64,000 nt of DNA, from positions 22,996 to 86,995 of the forward strand of contig NZ_JAJPRF010000016.1 in NCBI RefSeq assembly GCF_021206925.1. The letters run 5' to 3'. Under the pieces are notes generated by a model. It saw only the letters and a program-made list of their open reading frames with translations, did no database searches and was not told the DNA's origin. Positions 44,380-53,996 of this stretch are shown one piece after another (the first letter of the stretch is position 1; each line of letters starts with the position of its first letter). The position numbers were made by a program, and so were the translations under genes. Origin of the DNA: Rhodoflexus caldus. GTDB taxonomy: Bacteria > Bacteroidota > Bacteroidia > Cytophagales > Thermoflexibacteraceae.

Positions 44380-45386
44380 GATTTAAGCGAATGAATACGG
44401 CGAATCACTAAGCCTGTTTGCGAACCGCTTACGGGCGGTTTACCCGTGTAAAGCACCTTGACCTCGTGTGCGCTTGGCAAAAGTACGGTTACTAATCGGT
44501 ATGCACCGGCAAACTCGCTGCTCAATACGGTGCCGCGCATCAGTGCCTCTTTTTCCGGTACTAACTCCAAATCTTCGGGGCGCAGGCAAATTTTGGCCGA
44601 CGGGCGCTCCAAATTAGCCCGCAGCGACAAGGGCAGCACCTCGGCAGGTAAAATATTTACTTCGCCGGTAGCCATGGCCACGTATTCGGTGTTCGGATAG
44701 CGGTAAATCTCCTCGGAAGTGCCTATTTGCAAGATTTTACCGTTGCGCATCACGGCTAATTTATCGGCTACCGCAAGTGCGTGCAACGGCTCGTGTGTAA
44801 CCATTACAACGGTTGTTTGCTCGTGCAAAATGATTCTTTTGAGGTCTTTGCGCAAGCTGCGGCGCATGGGGTAGTCCATCTGGCTGAAAGGTTCGTCCAT
44901 CAGCAACAAACGCGGCTTGGCTGCTAATGCACGGGCTACTGCCACTCGCTGCCGTTCACCTCCCGAAAGTTGGGCAGGCAGTTTTTTCTCTATCCCGGGC
45001 AGGCGAATCAGCTCCAGCAACTCCTTCACTCGCGCCTGTTGTTTAGCGGCGGGCTGCGATAAAATCGGATAGGAGATATTATCGGCAATATTCATTTTAT
45101 TGAACAAACCGAAGTCTTGTTGAATCAGTGCCACGCGCGGGTCGCCGGGCACCAATTTTTGGGAAGGGTCGGGCACAGGTCGTCCGTCCAGCCATACATG
45201 ACCGCTGTCAGGCATCTCCAAACCTGCCATAATGCGCAGCAAGGTACTTTTCCCTGCACCGCTTTCTCCAAGAATAGCTATGATTTCACTCTGGTTGGCA
45301 GTAAACGATACGCCTGAAAGTGCAGGTTGTGCCTGCCCTGCATATTGTTTATGAAGATGTTCTACTTCTAAGAAACTCAGCAGCAT
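44376..45386 (-). CDS. orphan ABC transporter ATPase (PotA/FbpC/CysA type)
   Basis: 336 residues. Walker A is GESGAGKST, the signature LSGGERQRVAVARAL, Walker B RLLLMDEP, and the H-loop VMVTHE. A C-terminal TOBE-like domain (KICLRPEDLELVPEKEALMRG) marks the importer ATPase class for polyamine, iron, sulfate or molybdate. No permease or binding protein is adjacent. It follows the symporter gene by only ten bases, so it is probably co-transcribed with it. The partners must lie elsewhere. Confidence 0.9.
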   Translation of the reverse strand: MLLSFLEVEHLHKQYAGQAQPALSGVSFTANQSEIIAILGESGAGKSTLLRIMAGLEMPDSGHVWLDGRPVPDPSQKLVPGDPRVALIQQDFGLFNKMNIADNISYPILSQPAAKQQARVKELLELIRLPGIEKKLPAQLSGGERQRVAVARALAAKPRLLLMDEPFSQMDYPMRRSLRKDLKRIILHEQTTVVMVTHEPLHALAVADKLAVMRNGKILQIGTSEEIYRYPNTEYVAMATGEVNILPAEVLPLSLRANLERPSAKICLRPEDLELVPEKEALMRGTVLSSEFAGAYRLVTVLLPSAHEVKVLYTGKPPVSGSQTGLVIRRIHSLKS

Positions 45387-45396
45387 GGGAGTTTTT

Positions 45397-46710
45397 TTAG
45401 TTATCGTCTGTGGCCGTTACCGGTTCAAATTTACCTTCGGTGGCTGTAACTACTGCCGCTACGGTAATATCGCCGGTAATATTCACAACGGTACGCATCA
45501 TATCCAAGATTCTATCCACCGCCACAATCAGCGCAATACCTGCCGAAGGCACCTGAATAGATTCCAACACAATTACCAGCATTACCATACCTGCACCGGG
45601 TACACCCGCCGAGCCAATGGAAGCAAGTGTTGCCGTCAGCAGAATCATCAACTGGTCAGTTATGGTGAGGTCTATGCCCAATGCCTGTGCAATAAACACA
45701 GCCGCTACACCCTGATACAAACTTGTACCATCCATATTGATAGTAGCACCTAATGGCAGAATGAAACTGGTCATCTCTTCGGGAATGCCCAAACCTTCCT
45801 GACAACGTTTCATGGTAACGGGCAATGTGGCATTGCTCGAGCTCGTACTGAAACCTACTAACTGCGCGGCGCGAATGGCGCGGAAAAATTGCATGTAGCC
45901 GATTTTCGCCACCGAGCGAAACAGTATGGGATAGAACAGGTAGGCATGAATGAAAAGACCGATGATTACGCAGGCCGTGTACCAAGCAAGCCCGCTTAAC
46001 AAACTGGCTGCCTGTGAAATATCATCGCCGGCAATTTCCACAATCAGCGAACCGATGAGTGCAAATACGCCTACGGGAGCAAGCAGCATAATAAAATCTA
46101 CAATCTGGATAATGGCATCGTTGAGCGCATCAAAAAATGCCACAAGTGTATTGCGCTTCTCCGGCGCTATTTTGATAAGTGCCACCCCCATAATCATGGC
46201 AAAAAACACTACTTGCAACATGCGGGTATTATCAGCCGCCGCACTGGTGATGTTGTCGGGGAAAATATCTACCAACGGCTGCAAAATCGGGCGTTCTTTT
46301 AATTTGGCAACCGTATTTACACTGCTTGAAGTCTTATCGGTATAAACGCTCATCAGTTGCTGCCGTGTAGCCTCGGGCAAGCGCTCGCCGGGTTTTACAA
46401 GGTTGGCAATGGTTAAGCCAATCGTAATGGCAACTACTGTGGTGCCTATGTAAATGGCTATGGTTTTACCGCCAATGCGGGACAGTTTGCGAATGTCGTG
46501 CAAACTTGCCACCCCCACAATCAGAGATGCCAACACCAACGGCACGGCAATCATTTTCAGTAAGGTTACAAAAATTGTCCCTAATGGTTTGATAAACTCT
46601 ATGGTCAGAGAAGCGGGAAATTTAAACCAAGCACTCGCCAGCCCCCAAAACAGCCCCAACACAAGCCCTATGAGAATCTGAACGTACAACGGCAACTTTT
46701 TTGTTTTCAT
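45397..46710 (-). CDS. dicarboxylate/amino acid:cation symporter (DAACS, GltP/DctA-like)
   Basis: 437 residues with eight helices and two re-entrant hairpins. HP1 is GFSTSSSNATLPVTM (serine-rich), TM7 carries NMDGTSLYQ, HP2 is SIGSAGVPGAGMV, and TM8 DRILDMMRTVVNITGD holds the substrate-binding Asp, Arg and Asn. Uses Na+ or H+ gradients to take up glutamate, aspartate or C4-dicarboxylates. The Arg in TM8 fits an acidic substrate. Ahead of the orphan ABC ATPase in the same operon. Confidence 0.95.
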   Translation of the reverse strand: MKTKKLPLYVQILIGLVLGLFWGLASAWFKFPASLTIEFIKPLGTIFVTLLKMIAVPLVLASLIVGVASLHDIRKLSRIGGKTIAIYIGTTVVAITIGLTIANLVKPGERLPEATRQQLMSVYTDKTSSSVNTVAKLKERPILQPLVDIFPDNITSAAADNTRMLQVVFFAMIMGVALIKIAPEKRNTLVAFFDALNDAIIQIVDFIMLLAPVGVFALIGSLIVEIAGDDISQAASLLSGLAWYTACVIIGLFIHAYLFYPILFRSVAKIGYMQFFRAIRAAQLVGFSTSSSNATLPVTMKRCQEGLGIPEEMTSFILPLGATINMDGTSLYQGVAAVFIAQALGIDLTITDQLMILLTATLASIGSAGVPGAGMVMLVIVLESIQVPSAGIALIVAVDRILDMMRTVVNITGDITVAAVVTATEGKFEPVTATDDN

Positions 46711-46938
46711 TTGAATTGAATTACTGCACTATGACACAATAACAACCAAGGGGTAAAACCCTGAAAATATCCCGCAATTTGGCAGTAAAATTTTGAAATC
46801 AGAAACTAATTCGCATATTTCAACTGCCGATAAGCACCTCGTTGCAATATCCGATGTGTGCATTTTACCCTCGGCAGGCGCGAAACAGGCTTGTTTATCT
46901 TTTTGCAATGATTTTTTATCTTTCCAGCCTGATTGGCT

Positions 46939-48582
46939 ATGAAAAATACTATTCCCCCTCCTGCCGATGGTTTGGCAGGCCTCTCACAATACTACAAAAC
47001 CGATGTTGTTTCGGGTTTTTTGGTCTTTCTTATTGCTTTGCCACTGTGTTTAGGAATTGCCATGGCCAGTGGTTTCCCGCCACTGGCAGGAGTACTGACG
47101 GCTATTGTAGGCGGTTTGTTAGTCGGGCTGTTTGCAGGCTCGCCCCTGACCATTAAAGGCCCTGCGGCAGGGCTGATTGCCATTGCGTTAGGTGCAGTGG
47201 AAACCCTTGGGCAAGGCGATATGACATCGGGCTACCGCCTGACGCTGGCTGTTATTGTTGTTGCCGGAATACTACAAGTGCTGTTCGGCTTGCTGCGAGC
47301 AGGCGAATTAGGTGCGTTTTTCCCCGCATCGGCCGTACACGGCATGTTAGCCGCCATTGGCATTATTATCATCAGCAAACAGGTGCACGTGCTGTTGGGT
47401 GTAAAACCTATCGCCAAAGAGCCGCTGGAATTGCTGGCCGAAATACCGCAAAGTATTGCCAATCTCAACCCCAAAATTGCACTGATAGGCATCATCAGTT
47501 TATTGATTCTTATCACAATGCCGATGATAAAGCATCCTGCCGTGAAAAAAATACCGGCACCGCTTGTGGTTGTTCTGGTTGCCATTCCTGTTGGGCGCTT
47601 ATTCAACCTTGACCATGCACATGACTACATTTTCAACGGCCGGAGCTATTCTATCAGCCCGATTTTTTTGGTCAATATGCCCGATAACATCATCAGCGGC
47701 ATTACTTTTCCCGACTTTTCAAAAATTTTTACCGGCATATCGTGGCAATATATTGTCATGTTTGCGCTGGTGGGCAGTTTGGAGTCGCTCTTGACCGTGG
47801 AAGCGATAGACCATTTAGACCCATACAAGCGAAAGTCAAATGCCAATAAAGATTTGCTGGCAGTAGGTGCAGGCAATGTTGTATGTGGCCTTATTGGCGG
47901 GTTGCCCATGATTGCCGAAGTGGTACGCAGTTCGGCAAATGTTAGCAATGGAGCCAAAACACGGTGGGCAAACTGGTTTCACGGGCTGTTTCTGTTGCTT
48001 TTTGCGGCACTGCTCCCCGGCCTGATTCATCAAATTCCGCTTGCTGCACTGGCTGCCATGCTTGTATTTACAGGCTACCGTTTAACAGCCCCCACGCATT
48101 TTAAACACGCATGGGAAATCGGCAAAGAACAATTGCTCATTTTTGTGGTAACGATTGTGGCAACACTTGCAACCGACTTGCTTTTGGGCGTAGCTGCCGG
48201 CATATTAGTCAAATACCTGACGCTGTGGCTGCGCGGAGCCTCTTCGAAAAACATGTTCAAGGCACAGGTTGGCATGGAGTATCCGTCTGATAATGAAGTG
48301 ATTGTTCGCATACAAAGCGATGCGCTGTTCTCCAACTATTTGCTGTTTAAGAAGAAAATAGACCACATTCCCGCAGGCAAAAAAATTATCATAGATTTCT
48401 CGCAAGCCCCTATCATAGACCACACGTTTCTTGAGCGGCTGCATCATTTGCAGCATGAATATGAACGAAACAGCGGCGAAATACATTTAATAGGCATGGA
48501 ATATCACCAGCCGTTTTCGGCACATCCGCTGGCAGGACGCAGAAATATCAGCCTTGGGAAAGCCGCACAGCAAAACTCATAG
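46939..48582 (+). CDS. SulP-family anion transporter
   Basis: 547 residues from ATG 46939. Ten or more helices open with DVVSGFLVFLIALPLCLGIA and FAGSPLTIKGPAAGLIAIAL, the SLC26/SulP signature. The C-terminal part from about 450 is a short STAS-like domain (KIIIDFSQAPIIDHTFLERL). Substrates in this family include bicarbonate, sulfate and dicarboxylates; many Bacteroidota members of this subtype are taken as bicarbonate importers, but no carbonic anhydrase is adjacent. Divergent from the DAACS gene. Confidence 0.92.
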   Translation: MKNTIPPPADGLAGLSQYYKTDVVSGFLVFLIALPLCLGIAMASGFPPLAGVLTAIVGGLLVGLFAGSPLTIKGPAAGLIAIALGAVETLGQGDMTSGYRLTLAVIVVAGILQVLFGLLRAGELGAFFPASAVHGMLAAIGIIIISKQVHVLLGVKPIAKEPLELLAEIPQSIANLNPKIALIGIISLLILITMPMIKHPAVKKIPAPLVVVLVAIPVGRLFNLDHAHDYIFNGRSYSISPIFLVNMPDNIISGITFPDFSKIFTGISWQYIVMFALVGSLESLLTVEAIDHLDPYKRKSNANKDLLAVGAGNVVCGLIGGLPMIAEVVRSSANVSNGAKTRWANWFHGLFLLLFAALLPGLIHQIPLAALAAMLVFTGYRLTAPTHFKHAWEIGKEQLLIFVVTIVATLATDLLLGVAAGILVKYLTLWLRGASSKNMFKAQVGMEYPSDNEVIVRIQSDALFSNYLLFKKKIDHIPAGKKIIIDFSQAPIIDHTFLERLHHLQHEYERNSGEIHLIGMEYHQPFSAHPLAGRRNISLGKAAQQNS

Positions 48583-48635
48583 AGTTGCCTTTTCCATAAG
48601 TTTTGCAAGCAATTTTCAATACAACCACCTCAATA

Positions 48636-50729
48636 TCAACTGATTTGCCCCCAGCCTTTTTGTTGTTTGCGTTGGCGTTGCAGTTGTTGGCGGGCAGGCA
48701 AATGCTCGGGGCAGGAAAGCTCGGGGTCTTCTGCAAGAATCTCGGCGGCAGTTTCGCGGGCTGCCTGCAAAATCTTCTGGTCGCGGCTGATGTCTGCCAA
48801 TCGGAGGTCTAATATGCCGCTTTGCTGAGTGCCCTCCAAGTCGCCGGGGCCGCGCAGCCGCAAATCCACATCGGCAATTTCAAAACCGTTGTTGGTGCGC
48901 ACCATTGTTTCTATGCGTAGTTTGGCTTCCTTGCTGAGTTTGAAATCGGTCATCAGGACACAGTAGGACTGCTCTGCGCCGCGACCGACACGCCCGCGCA
49001 GCTGATGGAGCTGTGCCAATCCGAATTTTTCGGCATTTTCAATCACCATCACACTGGCATTGGGAACGTTTACGCCTACCTCAATTACGGTGGTAGCTAC
49101 CATGATTTTGGTTTCTGCACGCACGAAACGCTGCATCTCAAAGTCTTTGTCTTGTGGCTTCATTTTGCCGTGTACGATGCTCACGGGCACATCGGGAAAA
49201 GCTCGGCAAATGCTTTCGTAGCCATCCATCAGATTTTTGTAATCCACTTTTTCCGACTCTTCAATGAGCGGATAGACCACGTAAACTTGCCTACCCAGCG
49301 CGATTTGCTGCCGCATAAAGCCGAAGACTTTCAGTCGGTGGGCATCGTAATAATGAACGGTCTGAATCGGTTTGCGACCCGCGGGCAGTTGGTCTATCAC
49401 CGAAACGTCCAAGTCGCCGTAGAGGGTCATGGCCAGCGTGCGCGGAATGGGCGTAGCGGTCATCACCAGCACGTGAGGCAGCACCTGCGGGTTTTTCTCC
49501 CAAAGTTTGGCGCGTTGGGCTACCCCGAAGCGGTGTTGCTCATCAATCACGCAAAGCCCCAGATTGCCGAACTGCACCGCGTCTTCAATCAGCGCATGTG
49601 TACCGACAACGATGTGCAGGCTGCCATTTTTCAGGTCTTCCAGCAGGGGGCGGCGGTCGGCAGTTTTGGTAGAGCCTGTCAGTTTGGCAATGCGAACACC
49701 GATTTTATCGGCAAAGACTTTCAGCCCGTTGTAGTGCTGGTCGGCAAGTATTTCCGTAGGAGCCATCAGGCAGGCCTGTGCGCCGTTGTCTATCGCAATA
49801 AGCATACAAATGAAGGCTACAATGGTTTTGCCGCTGCCTACGTCGCCTTGCAGCAGGCGGTTCATCTGCCTGCCGGACTTCATATCGCCAAAAATTTCTT
49901 TGATGACGCGCTTTTGTGCATCGGTCAGGTCAAAGGGCAGATGTTTGTTGTAAAACTCTGTCAGCAGTGCCACATTGCGGAATACCTGCCCTGCGTTTTG
50001 CCGCTTGCGCGCGCCCATTTGCATCAGTAGCCGCAATTGGATAAAGAAAAATTCTTCAAACTTCATCCGCGCCAAAGCCTTGCGCAGCAGTTCGGACGTT
50101 TTTGGAAAATGCACATTGAGCAATGCCTGACGGCGCGGCATAAGTTTGTATTTCTCCATCACCGACGGCGGCAGATTTTCCTCAATTTGCTTGTAAACGG
50201 TTTCCAGCAGATTCTTTTGCAGCAAAGCAATGCCTTTGCTGTCCAAAAAGCGCTTTTTGAGTTTTTCCGTGGTAGGGTAAACGGGAGTAAGCGCTGTGGC
50301 TTCGCTTTGCCCCGCGATGTACGGCTCTATTTCGGGGTGGGCAATATTGAACCTTCTGCCAAACAGATTGGGCTTGCCGAAAACTACGTATTCAACGCCG
50401 CGTTTGAGTTTGGGCATCACCCATTGGATACCCTGAAACCAGACAAGTTCTACCGTACCCGTAGCATCGGAAAGTTGCGCAGTCAGGCGTTTTTTGTTGC
50501 CTTCGCCGTGCAATTGCACGTTATCAATCACACCGCGCAGTTGCACATAGGGGTAGTCTTCCGTGATTTCGGCAATGTCGTAAAACTTCGTACGGTCTTC
50601 GTGCCGAAACGGGTAGTGTTCCAACAAATCCCGATAGGTGAAAATCCCCAACTCTGTATTCAGCAGGGCTGCTTTTTGGGGGCCTGTGCCTTTGAGATAT
50701 TCTATTTTAGTGTCTAAGATGTCAGCCAA
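48636..50729 (-). CDS. recG: ATP-dependent DNA helicase RecG
   Basis: 697 residues, full length. It reverses stalled replication forks and processes Holliday junctions. The N-terminal wedge/OB domain (VQLRGVIDNVQLHGEGNKKR) precedes the SF2 core: Walker A LLQGDVGSGKT, Walker B box DEQHRFG, motif III MTATPIPRTLAM, and the C-terminal RGRVGRG motif VI. TATTTTTG at 50773-50780 (minus strand) is a candidate -7 box. Single gene between the SulP gene and the STAS-like gene. Confidence 0.97.
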   Translation of the reverse strand: MADILDTKIEYLKGTGPQKAALLNTELGIFTYRDLLEHYPFRHEDRTKFYDIAEITEDYPYVQLRGVIDNVQLHGEGNKKRLTAQLSDATGTVELVWFQGIQWVMPKLKRGVEYVVFGKPNLFGRRFNIAHPEIEPYIAGQSEATALTPVYPTTEKLKKRFLDSKGIALLQKNLLETVYKQIEENLPPSVMEKYKLMPRRQALLNVHFPKTSELLRKALARMKFEEFFFIQLRLLMQMGARKRQNAGQVFRNVALLTEFYNKHLPFDLTDAQKRVIKEIFGDMKSGRQMNRLLQGDVGSGKTIVAFICMLIAIDNGAQACLMAPTEILADQHYNGLKVFADKIGVRIAKLTGSTKTADRRPLLEDLKNGSLHIVVGTHALIEDAVQFGNLGLCVIDEQHRFGVAQRAKLWEKNPQVLPHVLVMTATPIPRTLAMTLYGDLDVSVIDQLPAGRKPIQTVHYYDAHRLKVFGFMRQQIALGRQVYVVYPLIEESEKVDYKNLMDGYESICRAFPDVPVSIVHGKMKPQDKDFEMQRFVRAETKIMVATTVIEVGVNVPNASVMVIENAEKFGLAQLHQLRGRVGRGAEQSYCVLMTDFKLSKEAKLRIETMVRTNNGFEIADVDLRLRGPGDLEGTQQSGILDLRLADISRDQKILQAARETAAEILAEDPELSCPEHLPARQQLQRQRKQQKGWGQIS

Positions 50730-50812
50730 GGCGGCAGAATTTATGCGTTCAAACCGTTATACACAATCCGCACAAAAATATACAATACTGCCATTTACAG
50801 GCTAAAAGAGTC

Positions 50813-51226
50813 TTACGGGGTTAGCCATTGAACGGCGCTTTCCGTGTTATCAAAGTATTTGACCGTAAATTTACCCATATCGGTCGCCTCCATGTCGTCA
50901 GTTGTTTGCTCTACCGATAGGTTGGCAATGAGTTCGCGGGGAATAATTAGTGCCATTTTTTGCAAACCGGTAGTCGCCAGCCGCGTGTTAAATGTTTTTG
51001 CCGTCCACTCTTGCAATGCAGGGACAATCACATAGGTAAAATGAAGCGTATCGCCCAGCCAGTATTTCACCTGATGTTCGCTGACAAAATCCGCCAGTTG
51101 CATCAGGATGGTTTTGTAGTCCTCTTCGGACATGTCGGCGGTAGAAGGCAGCCATTCCAGCCACAGAAGATTACGGGCTTCATCCAATTGAACTTTGACA
51201 AACCGATTGTCGAGTAAAGTAGTCAT
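50813..51226 (-). CDS. hypothetical protein, STAS/SpoIIAA-like size
   Basis: 137 residues from ATG 51226. No signal peptide or membrane helix. It alternates predicted strands and helices (FVKVQLDEARNLLWLEWLP; KYWLGDTLHFTYVIVPALQEW; KMALIIPRELIANLSVEQ) in a manner like the STAS/SpoIIAA-like proteins common in Bacteroidota, with a C-terminal YFDNTESAVQWL helix typical of that group. The function is not known; a role as an anti-anti-sigma or small sensor protein is only a guess. Confidence 0.68.
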   Translation of the reverse strand: MTTLLDNRFVKVQLDEARNLLWLEWLPSTADMSEEDYKTILMQLADFVSEHQVKYWLGDTLHFTYVIVPALQEWTAKTFNTRLATTGLQKMALIIPRELIANLSVEQTTDDMEATDMGKFTVKYFDNTESAVQWLTP

Positions 51227-51357
51227 GTTTGATATCAATAAAGGTAAAAGTAATCTGATGTCGCATGTTAGATTGAAAGAACGGGGCATCAGGTTATCAT
51301 AACAAATCTATAAAAATATTGCGATTGTTTGGAAACGCCGCCATGAGGAAATAATTA

Positions 51358-51392
51358 AAACCTGCCGGCTTGCTGTTTAGGTCGGCAGGTTT
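51358..51392 (-). terminator. intrinsic terminator of the BlaI/M56 operon
   Basis: AAACCTGCCG and CGGCAGGTTT pair across 15 bases, and the minus strand continues TTTTAATTA. It begins 31 bases after the M56 gene stop. Confidence 0.82.
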
Positions 51393-51423
51393 GTATGGGT
51401 CAGGAGGCTTACTAAGATTTTTC

Positions 51424-53508
51424 TTATCGGGTGGTAATGCGGATGATGCTGCGCTTGCCGTCTTTTTTCTCTATCTCTACCGATTTGATTGTTGAGGGTG
51501 CGATTTTATCAACATCGGCTTTAGTTGCTGCTTTGCCGTCAATAAAGTAGTCGGCATCTTCGGGGAAACGGCGTACTGAGGTAATACCATCGGGCCTGAT
51601 GATAGTGATATTCTCTAATACCTTAACAGCGTTCTCTACATTTTCCAGCTGTACCTCCATGAGCCATTCATTGCGCTTGCGGAAGATGCTGTCAAGTTTA
51701 GCAAACTCATCTGTAAAGGCTTTGGGTTGATTAACATATACCTGACTGCGTACATTCTGCAATTGCTGTTTGCGGTTTTCACGGGCTTCTTTCAGTGTTT
51801 TTTGCAGCGCTTCCCGTGTTTCTTTGAGTTGCTTTTTGCTGAGTCGTTGATTTTTTTCTAACGCTTCCATTGTTTTTTCCAGCAATAGCAACTCTTTTTC
51901 CGAAGGCTCGGCAACATCAAAAAAGAAGGATGATGAGCGAAGCGTTAAACTATCTGACGGTATGATTCGCAAACGCTTACCAATTACCTGATGCGTGTCA
52001 ATGCGCACGCGGATTTCAGGCGGTGCAGGTATGACCAACCACCGTCCACTGCGGCTGTCATACATAGGAGCTGAAAATTCCTTGTAATTCCATTGAAAAC
52101 TGCTGCTGTCGGTGCGTACATAAAAGCGACGCATCAGGCTGTCAATCTGCTGGTTGATGGTTTTCAGGTTGTAGCGAAAGACTGAATCAGGGTTACTATG
52201 CCACGCATTGCCCTGAATGAAGGCCGTAGCACGGTTGCCAAAATTGACCACCATCTCATCTGCTTCTATTACGACGGTATCGTGGCGGTCGCCGTCTTTT
52301 TTAATGACCGTCAGTTTCTGACGCTCTTTTTTGGTGGTGTCCTCGGTTTGCAGATTGAACAAGTTGCTCAGTTTTACCTCTGCACGGTGTACGATTTTTT
52401 GCGCTTGGGTTGTTACCTCCGCTGCCAACTCGGTTGCTTCGGTTGCTGATGTGAAAAGTGCCAGCGAACAAAACAGGGTAAGGGCTACGGCAAAGCGAAT
52501 CGGGAAGGACTGCAAAGCCCACTCATTGGAGCGGTTAGGCTGTGCAATGCGCATGATGCGTTGCAGCAGTCCGCTTTTGGGTTTGCCCGAAGCTGCCATT
52601 GCATAGGCAGGAGTTGCAGGCTGTGCGGCTAAGTCGGCAAGATTGGCCAATGCTTTGATGTATGCCAGCGTGTTGCCTGTGGCCGCAATGGCAAGGTCAT
52701 CGCAACAGTTTTCCCGTTCGTGGTTAATCTGTGCCGACAGCCACCAAATAGCAGGATGATAAAACAGCACTACCTCTACTACCGACTGGCAAATGTGTAC
52801 CATAAAATCATGGCGGCGGATATGTGCCAGTTCATGCGCCAAAATACCCTCTATCTCCTGCGGCGGCAGGGCGGTCAGCAGCCCGACGGGGAACAAAACG
52901 ACAGGCCGCAACCAGCCGATGACCATCGGTACGCGCACCATGACAGACTCTGCCATACGCACGGGTATTTTGAGCTGCATACGGTCGGCCATTTGTTGCA
53001 AAACAGCCCCCCACTCTTCCGATACCGGACGTATGCCTGTGGTGCGCAGGCGATGGGTTTGCAGCAAGCCAATCCCCAGCCGAATAGAAAAAACCGCAGC
53101 GCCAATGCACCAAACAGCTACTATTACAGGTAGTTGCGAACCCAGCCAATTCATAACAAAGAAATAATAGTCTGCCACGGTGCGGCAATCTTCCCAACTT
53201 TGCAGGGGTGCATGTGTAAATAATTGCTGCGTTAGGGTAAAGTGTGCGTCTTTGGCGCTTGCCCATGTCATAGCAGGTTGTGAGGGTTCATACAACCAGA
53301 TGAAAGTAGCTGCAAAAATTACAAAAGCGGCTGCCATAAATGCAAGCGCGGCATTGTAGCGAACGTTTGCGCGGTGCTTGCGCAAGACACCCAGTGCTAC
53401 GCCGCAAAGCAGCGCTATCAGCGTAATTTGCCAGAAAGAATGGATAATTGCCCAGCCGAAAGCGTCTGTCAGTGAGTGGTTGCTAATGAGTTGCTCAAAA
53501 GGTGTCAT
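51424..53508 (-). CDS. M56 (BlaR1/MecR1-like) membrane metallopeptidase sensor
   Basis: 694 residues. Four N-terminal helices (FGWAIIHSFWQITLIALLCG and others) surround the zinc protease motif HELAHIRRHD near residue 226, with the downstream Glu in HERENCCDD. There is a further helix near 345. The C-terminal periplasmic part is not a penicillin-binding domain: it has a coiled coil (about 545-585) and ends in a TonB-plug-like module (DYFIDGKAATKADVDKIAP). So it senses something other than beta-lactams by the usual route. Start overlaps the repressor stop by four bases (ATGA). It probably triggers cleavage of the repressor. Confidence 0.9.
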   Translation of the reverse strand: MTPFEQLISNHSLTDAFGWAIIHSFWQITLIALLCGVALGVLRKHRANVRYNAALAFMAAAFVIFAATFIWLYEPSQPAMTWASAKDAHFTLTQQLFTHAPLQSWEDCRTVADYYFFVMNWLGSQLPVIVAVWCIGAAVFSIRLGIGLLQTHRLRTTGIRPVSEEWGAVLQQMADRMQLKIPVRMAESVMVRVPMVIGWLRPVVLFPVGLLTALPPQEIEGILAHELAHIRRHDFMVHICQSVVEVVLFYHPAIWWLSAQINHERENCCDDLAIAATGNTLAYIKALANLADLAAQPATPAYAMAASGKPKSGLLQRIMRIAQPNRSNEWALQSFPIRFAVALTLFCSLALFTSATEATELAAEVTTQAQKIVHRAEVKLSNLFNLQTEDTTKKERQKLTVIKKDGDRHDTVVIEADEMVVNFGNRATAFIQGNAWHSNPDSVFRYNLKTINQQIDSLMRRFYVRTDSSSFQWNYKEFSAPMYDSRSGRWLVIPAPPEIRVRIDTHQVIGKRLRIIPSDSLTLRSSSFFFDVAEPSEKELLLLEKTMEALEKNQRLSKKQLKETREALQKTLKEARENRKQQLQNVRSQVYVNQPKAFTDEFAKLDSIFRKRNEWLMEVQLENVENAVKVLENITIIRPDGITSVRRFPEDADYFIDGKAATKADVDKIAPSTIKSVEIEKKDGKRSIIRITTR

Positions 53509-53894
53509 TTTGCACCTCCTTTCTCTATATCGTCAATCAACTTGCGGATTTCGCGCAGTTCATCGGCGGTGGTTTGGCTGTTGCCCAATGCCTGCATCAC
53601 CAAGTTTGTGGTTGAGCCTTTAAATACGCTGTCTAAAAATTTGTCTAACAACTGCTTTTGCGTATCCTGCTCTTGTACGGCAGCACTGTACACATGTGTG
53701 CGCTGGCTTTCATCGCGGGTGAGCAAACCCTTTTCGGTCATAATCTGCATGATTTTGAGGGTGGTCGTATAACCGGTCTCGCGGCGCAAATTGAGCTGCT
53801 CATTGACTTCGCGCACCGTAGATGCACCTTTTGCCCACAGTACTTGCAGAATCTCCAATTCAGATTCCGTAGGTTTCAAATGTTCCTGTTTCAT
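53505..53894 (-). CDS. BlaI/MecI/CopY-family repressor
   Basis: 129 residues. A winged helix occupies 1-75 (LKPTESELEILQVLWAKGASTVREV, then the recognition helix region RRETGYTTTLKIMQIM), and the C-terminal helices form the dimer that M56 peptidases cut. It is coupled by ATGA to the M56 gene. Three TACGA-N6-TCGTA operators lie over its own promoter, so it is very probably autorepressed, and it may also control the divergent small gene at 54114. Confidence 0.95.
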   Translation of the reverse strand: MKQEHLKPTESELEILQVLWAKGASTVREVNEQLNLRRETGYTTTLKIMQIMTEKGLLTRDESQRTHVYSAAVQEQDTQKQLLDKFLDSVFKGSTTNLVMQALGNSQTTADELREIRKLIDDIEKGGAK

Positions 53895-53940
53895 TGCCGA
53901 AATGGTTTAAGTTTTTATACAAATGAACCTGCCAATGAAG

Positions 53941-53956
53941 TACGATTCATTTCGTA
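53941..53956. promoter_or_regulatory. BlaI-type operator 1 (over transcription start)
   Basis: TACGATTCATTTCGTA: inverted TACGA/TCGTA half-sites with a six-base centre. It begins three bases downstream of the -7 box of the repressor promoter, where the transcript should start. Confidence 0.85.
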
Positions 53957-53959
53957 GTT

Positions 53960-53990
53960 CAAAGATATACGAAGTTTTTCGTAATGCAAA
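53960..53990 (-). promoter_or_regulatory. promoter of the BlaI/M56 operon
   Basis: On the minus strand TTTG (53987-53990) is followed after exactly 19 bases by TATCTTTG (53960-53967). This matches the Bacteroidota consensus TTTG-N19-TAnnTTTG. The transcript leader to the ATG at 53894 would be about 60 bases. Confidence 0.85.
53968..53983. promoter_or_regulatory. BlaI-type operator 2 (fills promoter spacer)
   Basis: TACGAAGTTTTTCGTA: the same half-sites as operator 1. It occupies 16 of the 19 bases between the -33 and -7 boxes, so repressor binding would exclude RNA polymerase. Centre-to-centre distance to operator 1 is 27 bases. Confidence 0.85.
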
Positions 53991-53996
53991 TTTTTC

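Noticed and set aside
49005..50030. 341-codon plus-strand frame
   Set aside because: It lies antisense to the conserved helicase motifs of recG and has no signature of its own.
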